Source: Cloeon dipterum (Eukaryota > Arthropoda > Insecta > Ephemeroptera > Baetidae). From it: DNA of 64,000 nt. This document shows positions 25,201-37,170 of the stretch, one piece after another. The position numbers and the translations under genes were made by a program. The notes below the pieces were generated by a model, which saw only the letters and a program-made list of their open reading frames with translations, did no database searches and was not told the origin of the DNA. Location: contig NC_088788.1 in NCBI RefSeq assembly GCF_949628265.1, forward strand, positions 5,084,001 through 5,148,000, given 5' to 3'. The first letter of the stretch is position 1; every line of letters begins with the position of its first letter.

Positions 25201-28200
25201 TCCGTGCTGCAGTTGCTCCAGCTTATCGTTAATTTTGATGGCGAGCGGGCGAGGCCCCTTTCGCGCCGTGCCCTTGAGCTTTCGGTGCGGCATGGCGTAG
25301 TGCAGTTTGTCCCAGAACCAGGGTTCGCCCCACTTGACGTACGTGTTCATCGACAAGTAGGCGCGCAGCTCAGGGTCTAGTTTGTCCAGAGGTCCCACGT
25401 CCTCCAGTAGAATCACCAGCACTCTCGCTCGGCCCTCACTCATTGCCTAAAAATTCGGAAATATTAATATTTTGATTGCACATTGAAAGCAGAACTGACT
25501 TGTTGGGATCAATTCTTTTAATTTTATTAAAATTATAACTTTTTAATTATTAATAAATATCTGAAACATATTTTAACTATAAAAATGAATGAATTGTTTT
25601 CAAAATTACAGATTTTTTAAATTATAATTGATAAGGTAGTAACCTTGAACAATTAATAATTTCTCTACGTGAATTATTTTATTGGAAAAATTGTATCATA
25701 TGAAAATGGTCATTTATTATTTGAATCAAATGTCTCACCTGCTGGTGGGCAGCCCTGAATTCCATGCGTCCCCAGACGCTCTCCAGGTAGTTGGGCGACA
25801 GCACCACGATGGTCCGTCGCGACTCCTCGACCGACCTGGCGATCTGGTCTGGAATCCAGTCACCTGCGTTCCAGTCGCGGGCGTGGATGCACAGTTTGAA
25901 CGGCGGCTCGAGGCCAGGTACGAGGGTTTGCGCGACGAACAGCTCATCCTTGTGCGAGTATGAGATGAAGCCGTCGTAGCGCTTGTCTTTGTCCACCTCG
26001 GCTTCGGTGACCAGCCATAGCAGCAGGTTGTGCGCGTAGAGCCACACCTAGATATAGCAGGAAGAAAAATAATATTAGAATATTTGTCAGAGCGCTTTGT
26101 GGCCGGGGCGAAACCGCTCGGAGCGGAAGAGATGCAACCTTTGCCTTGAGAATGACACGACGGAAACACAAAAAAACGTGACTTCTTTGGTTGTTGGAAA
26201 TTCAGAAGTGATTGTTTGGGGGTCAAACGAAATCTTACAGGATTGAATTTAGATTTAAAAGAAATGCGACAGGATAGTTTAATTTATCCGTTTTTTTCCT
26301 TCAAAATCATATTTATCTTTTACGTCAATGCTACTGTTGAATAAATGATATGACGTCATTCAGACCAAAAGAGAGTATATAGGAGCCGCCATGCTGAATT
26401 CTTTTGCATTATTTCGACTTAAAACTTATGCTCTTTGAAGGTAATGCTCACCTTGATCTCGTGCTGGAACTTGTAGTACAGGGCAGCCAGGGCGCCGAGG
26501 ATGATGCCCGCGATGGCGATGAAGACGCTTGCGGCCACGGCTAGCTGGGCATTGTTGCACAATTCGTCAGCACTGAGTTTCGCGAGGGCGCGTCCGTCTT
26601 TGCACGTGACGTTGGCCAGGTCGGCGACGGCTTCGAAGCGGCGCTGCACGAATGCCATCAATTCGAGAGTTTCACAGTCGCAGGTCCACGGATTGTTGGC
26701 CAGCGTGATTCGCTCCGTGTGGTTCAGCCGGGCCAGAACGCTATCGGACAGACGGCTCAGCTGATTTCCGTGCACCTCCAGCACCGTCAGGTTGACCGGG
26801 ATGCTCTGCACGCCAGTCAGGCGGTTGTTTCCCAGGAGCAGCCTTTTGATTTTCAGCTCTGATTGGGAGAAGTTCCCTGACAATCCCTGCAGCCTCAACT
26901 CTCCGATGGTTGCAGAGTAGATCGGCTCAGAGCGGTTGCTTGGCAGTACGAGCGGTGAACTGCAGTTCATGTGAATACTGTTGGTCTCTTTGTTATTCAG
27001 GCAGGTGCAGTTTTTCGGACAATTAAACCCGTCCTTGACTGGACACAGGAAATTCGCGGCTGTGTAGTTTGAAAGACAGGAGCCGGTCACGTTCATGTCC
27101 AGTTTGAACAGCTGCTCTTTGCCGGCGTTCTGGTTCTCCAAAAATTTGAGCAGTTCGTGCGTGACGCAAAACGTGCAGTTGAGGACGCCAGAGTCGACCT
27201 TGATCAGGTTGTTGCTCGGCTGATTGCCAGACGAGATGACGTCGTACGCCCACATGTTGATCAAGGAGACGTTGTTGCCTCTCAGGTCAATCTCAGCGTT
27301 TCTGCACAGAAAGTTGAACTCAACCACGTCGATTATGATTATCTGATTTTCGCGCAGATCAAGCCTCTCCAACTTGGTGAGGGTGTTGCGCCAATCGGCG
27401 GGAATCTCCGAGATCGAATTGTTGCGGAAGGACAGTCTCTGCAGGTTGGTGCACGAGTGGAACGGCGAGTACACTCCGAAAGTATCGCGTATCGCCGAGT
27501 CGAAAGTCAGTTGGTTGTTGTCCATGTCCACGCTGGTCAGCTGCCCGTTGGCGTCGAAGGCGGACGTGCTGATCACGTCCAGCAGGTTGGACCGCATCAC
27601 CAGCGTCGTCAGGGACTTTAGGGGCCGCATTTCCTCTGCGCCCAACTCATACAGCTGATTTCTGGACATGTCCAGGGTTTCTAATACTGAAAGTCCAGTG
27701 AAGTCTGGCACAGAGCTCAAGCGGTTGCCACTCAGGTCGAGATTCTTCAGCGCAGAGCAGTCTTTAAATGTTCCGTCCGGCACGGACGTGAGTTTGTTGC
27801 TCGCCAGGCTGAGCGTCGCCAGGCTCTTGGCACCGTGAAAGGCGTCTTCAGGTAGTGACACCAGTGCGGATCGCTCGATGGACACTTTCTCCAGGGAGGG
27901 AAGGTCGGCCAGGAAGCCAGCTGGAAGGCGCAGCTCCGTGGCGTTGATATCGTTCATCCTCAGATCTGTCAGGTTCTTCACCGTTCTAAGCACCCCTGGT
28001 GGCAGCGCCCTGAAGCGGTTGTTGCTCAGGTTGAGCACTGACAGGTCGGGAAGATGTGCGAAGGCGTCCGCGGCGATGGATACCATTCCGTTTCCGCTCA
28101 CGTCGAGCGAATAAAGCCGCGGAAAACCTTCTAGCGGTGGCAGGGCGCTCACCCTGTTCTTCCACAGGTTGAGAGATTTGAGGAGTGGCAGTTTGGCAGG

Positions 28201-31200
28201 TGGCTGCGTCAGCAGGTTGCTTCCCAACTCGAGCTCCGTCAGCGACTCAGGCAGGTCGGCGGGCAGCGCCCGCAGCTGGTTGTCCCTCAGGTGGAGGCTG
28301 TGCAGACGCTTCAGAGGCGCCAGCAGCCCCTCGGGCAGCTCGGTGATGCGATTGCTGCTCAGCTGGAGCTTGGTCAGGGCCGAGAATCCCTCCAAGTGGC
28401 CCGGCGTCAGGAGGAAGGTGCGCTGCGCGTACTCGGCCACCAGCGACGCCACCTGAGACGCGTTCATCAACTTGGACAGCACCGGCAGCGGGCAAAACTG
28501 CAACAGCACCCTGGCAGGCGCGGTCTCCAAGAACCCGACGGGGCTCAGGTCCTCCTGTCCTGCCGCCTCGGCACACTGCACCTGAAGGTCGTTTCCGTCT
28601 TTCAAGATAACCTTGACGAGGCTGCACTCGATCTCGCGGTCGCCGTTCTGGAAGCGGCCGCACTGGCAGTCCGCGGGACACGCGGCCGCGGCCACCCCGG
28701 CGGCCACCAGGGCCCCGAAGAGCACCCACGGGCCCCACATCACGGCATGCTGTAGCACGAATATTCTCGCCAAAGAGAGAGCACCAGGAAAGAAACGAGC
28801 GAGCGTGTGGAATGGCGCAGCGCTTGCCACCGACTGGTCTCCCTCCCGCTACCTTGCGAGGCGGAGGATGACGCGCACGCTGACGTCACTGCAGAAAGAA
28901 GGAGACGCTGCTCTTCTCTTGGAACGACCGCACGATGAAAATATTATGATCGTACAGGCAAAATAGAGAATTTTCCATAATAAGTGGGGCATTTCCCCTC
29001 GCAGGATTGCATTTTCTTGTCATTCAATGATTTACCAATATATTTTGCGTCGAAATTTCAAGAAACGATCGTGTCAAGGAAAGCTATTACTCTTGCAAGA
29101 TTTATGTGCTGCACTGAAGCATTACACTCCAATTTAAGCCAAATTTCCCGTCCGCCTTCAGCTGGAGTTACAGTTTAAAGTAGTAAATTTATGAATAACA
29201 GAAAAAAATGAGGATAGTTCTTTTTTATTTCAGAGAAATTATGCATCACTTCTTTCATGAGTTGCATTTAATATTCGTAAGAACTTTCATAATGAAAAGT
29301 GTAAACTTCCAAAAGGCTTCACAAATTTTGTTCTTAAGGAGAAAAATAGGTCAAAAATTGCATTTTTGTTTTGTTTACTTGCCTGCAAACCCGCTGAAAC
29401 ACATCCAGATTGGTTCTTTGACCCGCGCGCCACAAGATTTTGACAGCAGGCAGGAAACTATGGCTCTTATCTTGAGATAATGTGTGGTGAATGGTCCAAA
29501 TATCTCACTAGAAAAATGACCCTGCTACAGATACATGGGATAAAAATATTTATTTCCACAGCGAATCATTTAAATTTACACATTTTTTATTCGGAAATAA
29601 CTATTTTGTAATTTAATTTACGCGTTAGCTAAAATTGCGGGTTAAAATTTTAATTCCCTGATCATAGAGGGCGATAAAATTAATCTGTTGATGCGTCGCC
29701 CAAATGATTAAGAGCGTATTTCAAGGTTCAGTGGGGTTAAAAGTTTATCAGTGCCAAATCAGAGAAGCTATTAAGATTGCGTGATTATTGCGCAATTTAA
29801 TTAGCGCGCAGCACTCGAAAGGAAACGTGCTTGTACACGGCATAATAAAAAAGTAAACAATCCCGTTTGAATTGGGAACAGGGGGTGTCGAAATCGATTT
29901 GCGTCGGATCGGGTTTTCCATTCGGGAGCGAGTGCCAAAAGGGTCCTTTGTGCCAACGATGATCTGCAAAATAAACAGCGACACGATTTTGGTGCCGCAC
30001 CTGACTGTGCAGTGCTCGCGCCGTTTGTTGCCAGGTCACTCACTTTTGCCCTTGAAACGCCGAGCGCTCCGCGGTTTCTAAGTGCCGTGCTCGAAAAATT
30101 CAACCACGCGTTTAAAAACAAACTCGGCCTTTTTATAATTAGCAAAATAAAACGGACATGTTGGGATTTCCAAGTCGCCATCGTGGACACACGCACTCGT
30201 CAAGAATTTCGCGCCGATTAAGTATTCTGGACGCGGGCACACGAGCGAGAGAAACGCTCACAGCGGCGGAAAAGTATGCGTGACAATAGCCACGACGCAT
30301 TGAAACTCCAAACACAAAGAGAAAGAAGAGATAATCCGAAATAAATGCCAGCGTCAGGCTTCATCATCTATAATTATCGTGATTGGAGAAGAAAGTTGCC
30401 AAATTTTCAAAAGTCATGTTTGTAGTTTAAAAATATTGCCTCAGCAGGTCAGCGAAAATCCGGTTTTTCAGGTTGCCATTATCGCCAGCAGTTTTCAGCG
30501 GTTGCGCAAAAATTTAAACCTCAGAGGACGAGCTCAACAGGAATTTTTATTAATTTCTCCGCCCAGCTTGCTGCCAAAAAAATAAGTATTACAAAACTGG
30601 CATGAATTTCACAAGTTCAGTGTGGCTGGGAGCTTATTCACTGCACATTTTGCTTAAAAGCCTACTTTTTCACTATTTTTGTTGGCAGAATTCTCAATTA
30701 AAATTAATTGTCGACTGATGATAGCAAAAATGCCGAATCATTGCTGCAAATGAGCATAAAAAACCGTTTTACACAATTTTGATTGCTCGGAATGTGTGGA
30801 TTAAACATCTAAAAATTGCTTTTGAATGTTAAACGGCACAATATTTTTTCTATCACCGAGTTTTGATGCAAATTTGTACATAAAAAATGAATTTATTCCT
30901 GAATGAAAATTATTTTAATTTAAAAAATCATTCTGTTCGCTAATTTGAAATGATAATTCTCTTTAGAAAAATTTTATAGCTGTAGGTACAACCCTGATTT
31001 CAAAAGAGGTGTTTTGTTTTAATTGAATTAGCGCTCACGCCGTGACAAGAGATTGCACTTAAGCTGCGAAGTTGACACTCGCTCGCTTCCCATCAGGTCG
31101 TTGGTATTGTAGGAACCGCAGAGCTCGACGCGATTTATTGCGTTTTATTTTTTTCTGTGGTTTTCCTCACAACACCGTTATTATCTATTTTTATTTTTCG

Positions 31201-34200
31201 ATTTTATCACCCAAACTTGCTCTAAAATTATGCAATATGGCAGAATAAAAAAAATTAAACCTGACACTTAATAATTTTTGCAGTTGATCCGTATTTGTTT
31301 TGCCTAATAGAGTGACTAGTTTATTTTCTAGAGGTTCTGCTCTTTTAACAATTCAATAATTTTAAGCTGTCGCAACAACTGGCGTTTCAGTGACCTTCCG
31401 TTGTTTTGCACGCGCAAAAACAACTTTTGTGTCCTTATCCTTACCACTGCACGAGAGCATTCAATAGGTTTTTTCTTCCTGCTGATAAGAATAGCAGTGC
31501 GAAGCGGAAACTGCAAAATATCAACACATGATATGATAATCTTGAAAACGCATTATTAAAAAATTCCCACATAATGGGTTTGCATTAAATTGGCGATTTA
31601 TTACATGCGTATTTAAACCGCAACTTGAATAATAAGTTGAATTACAATACATGCAATTACATATTTACTTTTTCAGTTAATATTAAAACGCAAGGTTTAA
31701 ATTTTTCATTAAATGTATAAATAAATAGCCCTGTTGTAACATTGGATTTTTATTTCTGTCTTCAATTTCAAAACTTTTTATATTTTAATTGATATATAAA
31801 TTAAATCCCTTTAAATCAATTTCATTGTTGACTTTAACGTGTGATTATATACAAAAAATAATTATTACAAAAAAGGGACTTAAGAAACTTTGGGAAAAGA
31901 ATAAAATTATTCCAACCTAAAGTTGAATTTTGCCCAATTCATTTTTGAATTGAGACGTAATTCCAGTTCATCCAACTCTCTTTGAAATAAATAATATCCT
32001 CCTCTTTACATTTAAATGTAGAATTTGGTTACCAAATTCACGAGAAAACATTTTATTCATGCTTATCTGCGGTCAATTTTGCTCGGCGCTCGACTTTGAA
32101 TGTGGCAGAGAAAGTGTGGTGTAGTGCGTTGCGGAGCAAAGTGCGCGCGCGGACAATCACGAAATAAGCAGATCCTGGTGAAAGTGAGTCTGAACAAGAA
32201 GCCGAGCACACGGCCGTTCACACTTTGATGTTGTGTATACTATGCCTCCATTACGTATTCGCTTTCGAGTCGAGAAAGAATATAATTGAAAATTCAACGA
32301 TTCGGCAGATGACGTCCATCTGCGTTGCTAAAGAGAAGAAAAATATCGCTTATCTCGGTCAATTGCGCACAGTCATTTCTTAAATTTGCATAGCTCGGGA
32401 GTGAAAAGAGGCTGTAAAGATATTTTTTCCTTTATAATTTACATTTTTAAATTTTCGTTTCCAAAATAAATAATTTTTGCTTCTTTGGGTCCATTTAGTT
32501 GGTTTTATTTTAATTTAAAAGGGATTTTTTTAATATTTAATAAAGAGCATCACAATTAGGATGGTATTTAATATTCACAGATGAAAATAGGCTCTCATCC
32601 ATTAGTGATTTTATTTCGTTTAGAATTTTTTTAAATTTAAACTTTAGACGGTTTGATTGATTTTGGGGATTTACTGTTGACGAATTTTGACAGTTATTCC
32701 AAGAACCACGAAACTCTCTAGGAATAAAAATTTACTTTTTCATTTTATTGGAAAAATCTGCCACTTTTTTATTTCTGTATGGAAATTTCATAGCACATGA
32801 TCGCGATGTTATTGGGACACGGAGTTTTCGCGAGTTGTTCGCTATCTGCCTATCTCAAAAGTGGTTAACCTTTTAAAAGATATCAACAAAAAGTAGTGCT
32901 TTCATCGTTTTGTAAAAAAATATAAGGAATTTTCATTGTTATAATATTTTTTCCGGTTTAAAAACAATTCCGAATAAAAATTGAGTTTTTATGCAAAAAT
33001 TGGAATATAATAAAACAAATTAAGGCAAAGATATAATATATCCGTGGGAAAAAGCCCAGAATATTTGGTCTTAGATAAAATCTGTTTAGGAAATCATTCT
33101 ATTTAAAAAAATAAAAATTCTGCACGCAATCACCATTTTATCATTTCAGAAATTAATTTCTATTTTATTGATAGATGCCAATGAAGGTTAATGTCGTAAT
33201 CATTATCTGCATTTAATTTCTTCCGATACATTCCAGAACAAGTCATAAACATATTCATCTGAGCTATTCTTGGATAATTTTTTTTCTTTAAATTAACCGG
33301 TTTTTCAAGTTGATAGAAGTACAAATGAGATCTATAAAAAACCCAATTTAGTTGCTTCCCGTCTAGTAATGGAAGTAATGACTCGCAATTTGCGCTGGAA
33401 AACACTGCAAAGTGCACAAACAGGAGGGTTACATAAGATTTGGTGTTGGATAACGCGTCAAGTACGCCTGGAAATCCCGTTTGTTCTCTGCGCTATTCGA
33501 TTCCCATGAAGCTCTCTTCTACTATAATATATTATTTGTATAATGCTAGCTTTCTCTTGAAACGTGGTTAGTCACCATAAATAATACGCTATCGTCTGTT
33601 TGCGTGTTGCAGGAACGGCCGTGCTACGCCATCTTTGAGTGGAAGTCGGACGCTCTGTGTCTGCAGAGGAACGCCTCGCCGACCCTGCCGACCAGCCGGC
33701 CCGACGTCCCCGTCGAACCGGCCCAGCAGGATGCCATGCCGGCAAGCCATTCCTTCGCAGGTAATTATCAAGGTGACAATTATTAGAAGAAAAAAATTAC
33801 GGGCAGGTTAGCTCTGAAGAGGAAAAATTAAATAATTCATTTTGTAATGTGCTAAATGTCGAATATCAGGTTTAATTTTTAACCCAGCCCTCAAATTTAG
33901 TTATTTTTGGCATTCTAAATTTAAAATTCCACTTATAAGGAAATTTATTTTTTTTTCAGGAATTTTTGAAACGCTTATTTTCTCGTGGTTTAATTTTAAT
34001 TATTAGATATACATTGGATTCCTCTCCATATGTCCAATCAAAAGAGCACCAAAATTCAAGGTCAAAGGACTCATTACGGACCGTTTTCTATAAATTTGAT
34101 CATTTATTAATATTCTATTAAAAAAAAGAATTCTCAAACCCCTTGTGTGAAAATTTCGAGAGTGATCCAATTTTTTGCACCAGCAACAGAATTGCAAAAT

Positions 34201-36383
34201 CTTCTCACCAAATTTTTCTCCCGCTTCCGAAAAATATTTTTATCCTTTTACCGGAATTTCCTCGAGGCCCTATATGTATAGTGAAATATTTATCCTGGGA
34301 CTTCCCGCTCCCGATTCCTCCCGTTCTGTTTCTGTTGTGAATATTTAATTTGACTCTGTTCCCGGGAATTCCCGCTCTTAAATTTCCTGCTTCCGTCCCA
34401 ACCGTCGCTCCATCTAAGAAATTTTGCTCCTGCGGCACCGGGAATTTCCGGGAGATTCCGGGAGTCCCAGCCAACGCACTAACTAGATCTTCTTACATAA
34501 CCAATTTTTCTCAGAGTGTCGAAGCATCGTCAAGAATATAATTTTAAAACTCCTGTTACAGGGTTGCATTTGCTTACCACCCGGTTTTGTTTTTCACCAC
34601 TAGTTTTTACCACTCAATTTTTGCCAATTTGTTGCGCAAGAATTGCAAGAAATGAATTTATTCCATTTTTTTATATGAAAATCTAAAATTTCGTTCGGAG
34701 TGCTCAAAACTTCCTCCACTGTGCAGATTATTTTCTTTTTGCCGCCTCAATTTCTCCAAAAATTTATCTTTGACAATTTTCAAGTCGAGGTTATACGCTA
34801 ATAATTAGTAAATTATTGAAAAATGAGGTGAAAACATTTCCTGCCTGAAAACATTTATAGCCATTATTTAGAAGCGAATGGCGCAAAAAGCATGTTCTCG
34901 CAGATTTTGATAAAACAAAATTTAATCTCTTGTCTGAAAGCAATGAAATATCGATTGTCTCGAGCTTTTAACATTATCTGGCATCGAGTAAATATTTACG
35001 AGTCACCGTTTTTTTCCAAACCTAATCTTATCTCATTGGCACATATATTGCAAGTGCAGCGTTCTGATCAGTGCTGATGATGCTTTCAGTGGCGTCGCTG
35101 GTGCTTTGCAGCGTAATTACCGTCGCCGCCGTCGTTGTGATTTTCGTGCGGCGCCGCTACCCGCTGCTCTGCCTCTCGTGGCGCTTCCCCTGGCCCTCGT
35201 CTGCCTCGCACACCCAGGTCCACTATTCGAGGGTGAGTATCTCAACCAAAAAGCGCCGACTTAGTGTGGAAAAATATTAATCGCTGTTTGCTTTAAATGA
35301 GATAATCAACGTGAATATTGTCCAGAAAATGTTTCTGATTGAGACAGCAAAATTGCTAATATCATTCCTCTCATGAAATTAATTTTTTTGTTTGATTTTA
35401 AAAATTTTTATTGATCTAGATATCAATTTTCATGATATTTTGCTCGAAAATTTTGCTTTTACAGCTAAAACTGTTGTTTTTCTGTTTTTTAAAAAAATTC
35501 ATGCACTAGTTGCATGAACCCTTAGTGTTTGAAGCCGCCAACAGATGGCGCCACCGTATACTTTCGTAATAAATTTAATTTTTAGACACTTCCGCTGCGA
35601 TTTCAGACTTAATCTAGCTGCTGTGCATTCTTCACTTAATTTTCTTTCTTTTGACGTTCTGAAAACCAAAATCAGTCCAGCCATTCACCGTAGAAACGTC
35701 GGAAAAGATTTTACATTTCAAAAAATAGTTTTTCACGATTCTACGGCTTTTGGCTTAACCGATTTTGGTTTTCAGCACGTCAAAAGAAAGCAAATTAAGT
35801 GAAGAATGCACAGCAGCTAGATTAAGTCTGAAATCGCTGCGGAAGTGTCTTAAAATTAAATTAATTACGAAAGTATACAGTGCCGCCATCTGTTGGCGTC
35901 TTATTACAACTGGTGAATTAATCTAGATATCAATTTTCTTGATATTTTGCTTAAAAATTTGTTTTTGCAGCTAAAACTTTTTTTCAATTTCTTTTAGATT
36001 TAATTATTAATTTTTTTTAATTTGCTGTGCCAATTTTCAGTCCCTTATACTAGTTGAATCCATCAAAGTGAACCATTCTTTTGTCCCGGAAAGCCTTTGT
36101 GTTCGCTTTGTATTCGACCATGTTTTTGCAAAAAAAAATAATTTCACTCGCGTCTGCTTTTCGTCTGGCTTGTCGTGTCTAACGTGGCTGTGTGTTCTCT
36201 CTGTTTCTTTTCTTTGGCGTTGCTGCGTGGTCGTCTGGTTGGCGCGGTGTGGCAGGAGACGCTGAGCACGTACTGAGCGCGCGGAGCGATTTGCAGGCGC
36301 TGTCGGTGGCCGAGGCCAACGCCGCCCTGCACAACCACCAGGAGCTTGAGTGGGACAGCGACGAGGAACTGCTCAAGTTGTGA
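16220..36383 (+). CDS. Lerp: Mannose-6-phosphate/IGF2 receptor-like sorting receptor (Lerp/IGF2R type), 15 exons
   Basis: Exons: 16220-16341, 16529-16814, 18738-19271, 20431-20587, 20646-20765, 20825-20976, 21236-21611, 22006-22267, 22674-23283, 23906-24313, 24399-24738, 24799-24872, 33613-33760, 35090-35232 and 36297-36383. All phases agree and give 1272 aa. A signal peptide ([15 protein letters not shown]) is followed by about eight repeats of roughly 145 residues, each with the MRH (mannose-6-phosphate receptor homology) signature of a DLSPL-like strand, NVCxPL, an aromatic-GG-x-C turn and a W-x-T/S..AC end. Exon 14 encodes the transmembrane segment ([12 protein letters not shown]). The tail ends DSDEELLKL, matching the acidic-dileucine GGA-binding signal of this family. 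Expected role: carrying lysosomal hydrolases from Golgi to endosomes. Mammalian receptors have 15 repeats and fly Lerp fewer. Ligand residues were not checked. Polyadenylation signal at 36554-36559. Confidence 0.87.
18173..18316. repeat. Hairpin MITE family B, copy 1
   Basis: Two 40-base arms (18173-18212 and 18277-18316) are inverse complements at 39 of 40 positions, starting AATTCGTCCTGG and ending CCAGGACGAATT, around a loop of about 64 bases. The low divergence suggests a recent insertion or selection for the hairpin. A decayed relative lies near 43938-44050. Confidence 0.85.
18375..18630. repeat. Dispersed repeat family D, copy 1
   Basis: Similar by eye to 43540-43790 in the same orientation. 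Shared words include TTTCAAGTAA, GACACAGTTC-like, AACTTTGCAG, GGCAACAAG-like and CCTCTTTAAAACCATTTT. No terminal repeats found. Both copies lie close to a family B hairpin. Confidence 0.55.
19272..20430 (+). other. Intron 3 of the receptor gene
   Basis: About 1.16 kb, AT-rich, ending in an unusual TCCTCAAG acceptor (AAG rather than CAG). Nothing else recognised. Confidence 0.75.
25195..28740 (-). CDS. Toll: Toll receptor (Toll-1-like), nested in the receptor gene's intron 12
   Basis: Three coding exons: 28740-26452, 26047-25739 and 25446-25195, all phase 0, giving 949 aa. I start at [15 protein letters not shown] because a signal peptide follows directly; an in-frame ATG 30 codons upstream would bury it. 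The ectodomain has an N-terminal cysteine cap (CPADCQC), about 15 leucine-rich repeats, a C-terminal cap, a second N-cap (CPKNCTC) with short repeats and a second C-cap (NPWTCDC). This multiple-cysteine-cluster layout is typical of Drosophila Toll. A transmembrane helix ([17 protein letters not shown]) precedes the cytoplasmic TIR domain with box 1 [12 protein letters not shown], box 2 [17 protein letters not shown] and box 3 FWDKL. Role: Spatzle-type ligand receptor signalling through MyD88 to Rel factors. The gene is complete and lies entirely inside an intron of the opposite-strand sorting receptor. Confidence 0.96.
28741..28960 (-). promoter_or_regulatory. Upstream region of Toll with CRE site
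   Basis: GC-rich sequence just 5' of the Toll start, with a perfect CRE palindrome TGACGTCA at 28881-28888. A possible splice acceptor (GTGCTACAG, on the minus strand near 28752) sits just before the start codon, so the true transcription start could be an exon further right. Confidence 0.4.
28961..33612. other. Rest of receptor intron 12, upstream of Toll
   Basis: 4.6 kb with no convincing coding exon. Mildly GC-richer patches at about 29880-30270 and 32060-32290 could be 5' untranslated exons or enhancers of Toll. The remainder is AT-rich. Confidence 0.5.
34253..34468. promoter_or_regulatory. Cluster of kappaB-like (Rel-binding) sites
   Basis: Within 216 bases of receptor intron 13 there are GGAATTTCC (34253-34261), GGGACTTCCC (34297-34306), GGGAATTCCC (34364-34373), GGGAATTTCC (34440-34449), GGGAGATTCC (34450-34459) and GGGAGTCCC (34460-34468). 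Several fit GGGRNNYYCC, and 34364-34373 fits the insect Dorsal-type GGGWWWWCCM pattern. It lies about 5.5 kb upstream of Toll. It could instead be a decayed simple repeat of a GGAATTCCG-like unit. Confidence 0.45.
34560..34850 (+). repeat. Dispersed repeat family E, copy 1
   Basis: Matches 47555-47840 on the opposite strand by eye. Shared words: GGGTTGC-TTTGCTTACCACCCGGTT, AAATGAATTTAT, GAAAATCTAAAATTT, TGTGCAGATT and ATTTCTCCA. Roughly 280 bases, no coding capacity. Confidence 0.6.
35504..35915. mobile_element. Foldback MITE family A, copy 2
   Basis: Inserted in the last intron of the sorting receptor gene. Ends CACTAGTTGC and its inverse CAACTGGTG. Both arms carry the CCAACAGATGGCG block and the central GACGT-CTGAAAACCAAAATC / GATTTTGGTTTTCAGCACGTC pair. 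Almost the whole 412 bases can fold on itself. Confidence 0.88.
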
Positions 36384-36553
36384 ACCAAGACTGACCCGCC
36401 ACCAATTCTCTCACCCCCCCCTCTCTCTCTGTGCAGCTTCGCCGCAAATTGTGGAATAACTTCAACTAATCAAATTTAGCTGAGATCCTTTTTGTAACTG
36501 AACATTCCTCTTGTACTCGATATTTATGTAACTAAAACTTAATGTCCGACTAA

Positions 36554-36559
36554 AATAAA
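36554..36559 (+). terminator. Polyadenylation signal of the sorting receptor gene
   Basis: AATAAA 171 bases after the stop codon, followed by a GT-rich stretch (GTAATGTTTGTGTCTG), the expected layout of a cleavage site. Confidence 0.7.
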
Positions 36560-36745
36560 AGTAATGTTTGTGTCTGCGTATTAAAGTGGAATCAATGCTG
36601 AATTTTATTTAAGTATTTATCGAACAAATATGATTTTTTTTTTATTTTTAGGATCAAGTTAAGCGTCCCTTTTTTACTTATAACGCAGAGTTGGAACCTT
36701 CACAGAATGTTCAGGAAATTAATTGGTTTTAAGAGGCAAAAATTG

Positions 36746-37170
36746 ACCAGTTGCATAAACCCTTAGTTATTGAAGCCGCCAACAGATGGCGCAACCACAG
36801 ACTTTCTTAAAAATTTTGTTTTAAGCGATTTTAAGGCATTTCCGCTGCGATTTCAGACTCAATCTAGCTATTTTGCTTTTTTTAATTAATTTGCTTTATT
36901 TTTGACGTGCTGAAAACCAAAATCGGTTCAGCCATTCGCCGTAGAAACGTTGGAAAAGATTTTTTTATTTCAAAAAATAGTTTTTCACGATTCTACGGCG
37001 ATTGGCTGAACCGATTTTGGTTTTCAGCACGTCAAAAATTAGCAAATTAATTGAAGAATGCACGGTAGCTAGATTGAGTCTGAAATCGCTGCGGAAGTGC
37101 CTTAAAATCGAAAGTACACGGTGGCGCCATCTGTTGGCGGCTTCGAACACTTAGGGTTTATGCAACTGGT
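36746..37170. mobile_element. Foldback MITE family A, copy 3
   Basis: Best preserved copy. The ends ACCAGTTGCATAAACCCTTAG and their inverse are near perfect, and both arms carry GCCGCCAACAGATGGCGC. Lies about 190 bases beyond the poly(A) signal of the sorting receptor. Confidence 0.9.

Noticed and set aside
33160-33417. 85-codon minus-strand frame preceded by an acceptor-like TTTGCAG
   Set aside because: No family resemblance, AT-rich codons and no partner exon found; kept only as a weak possibility.
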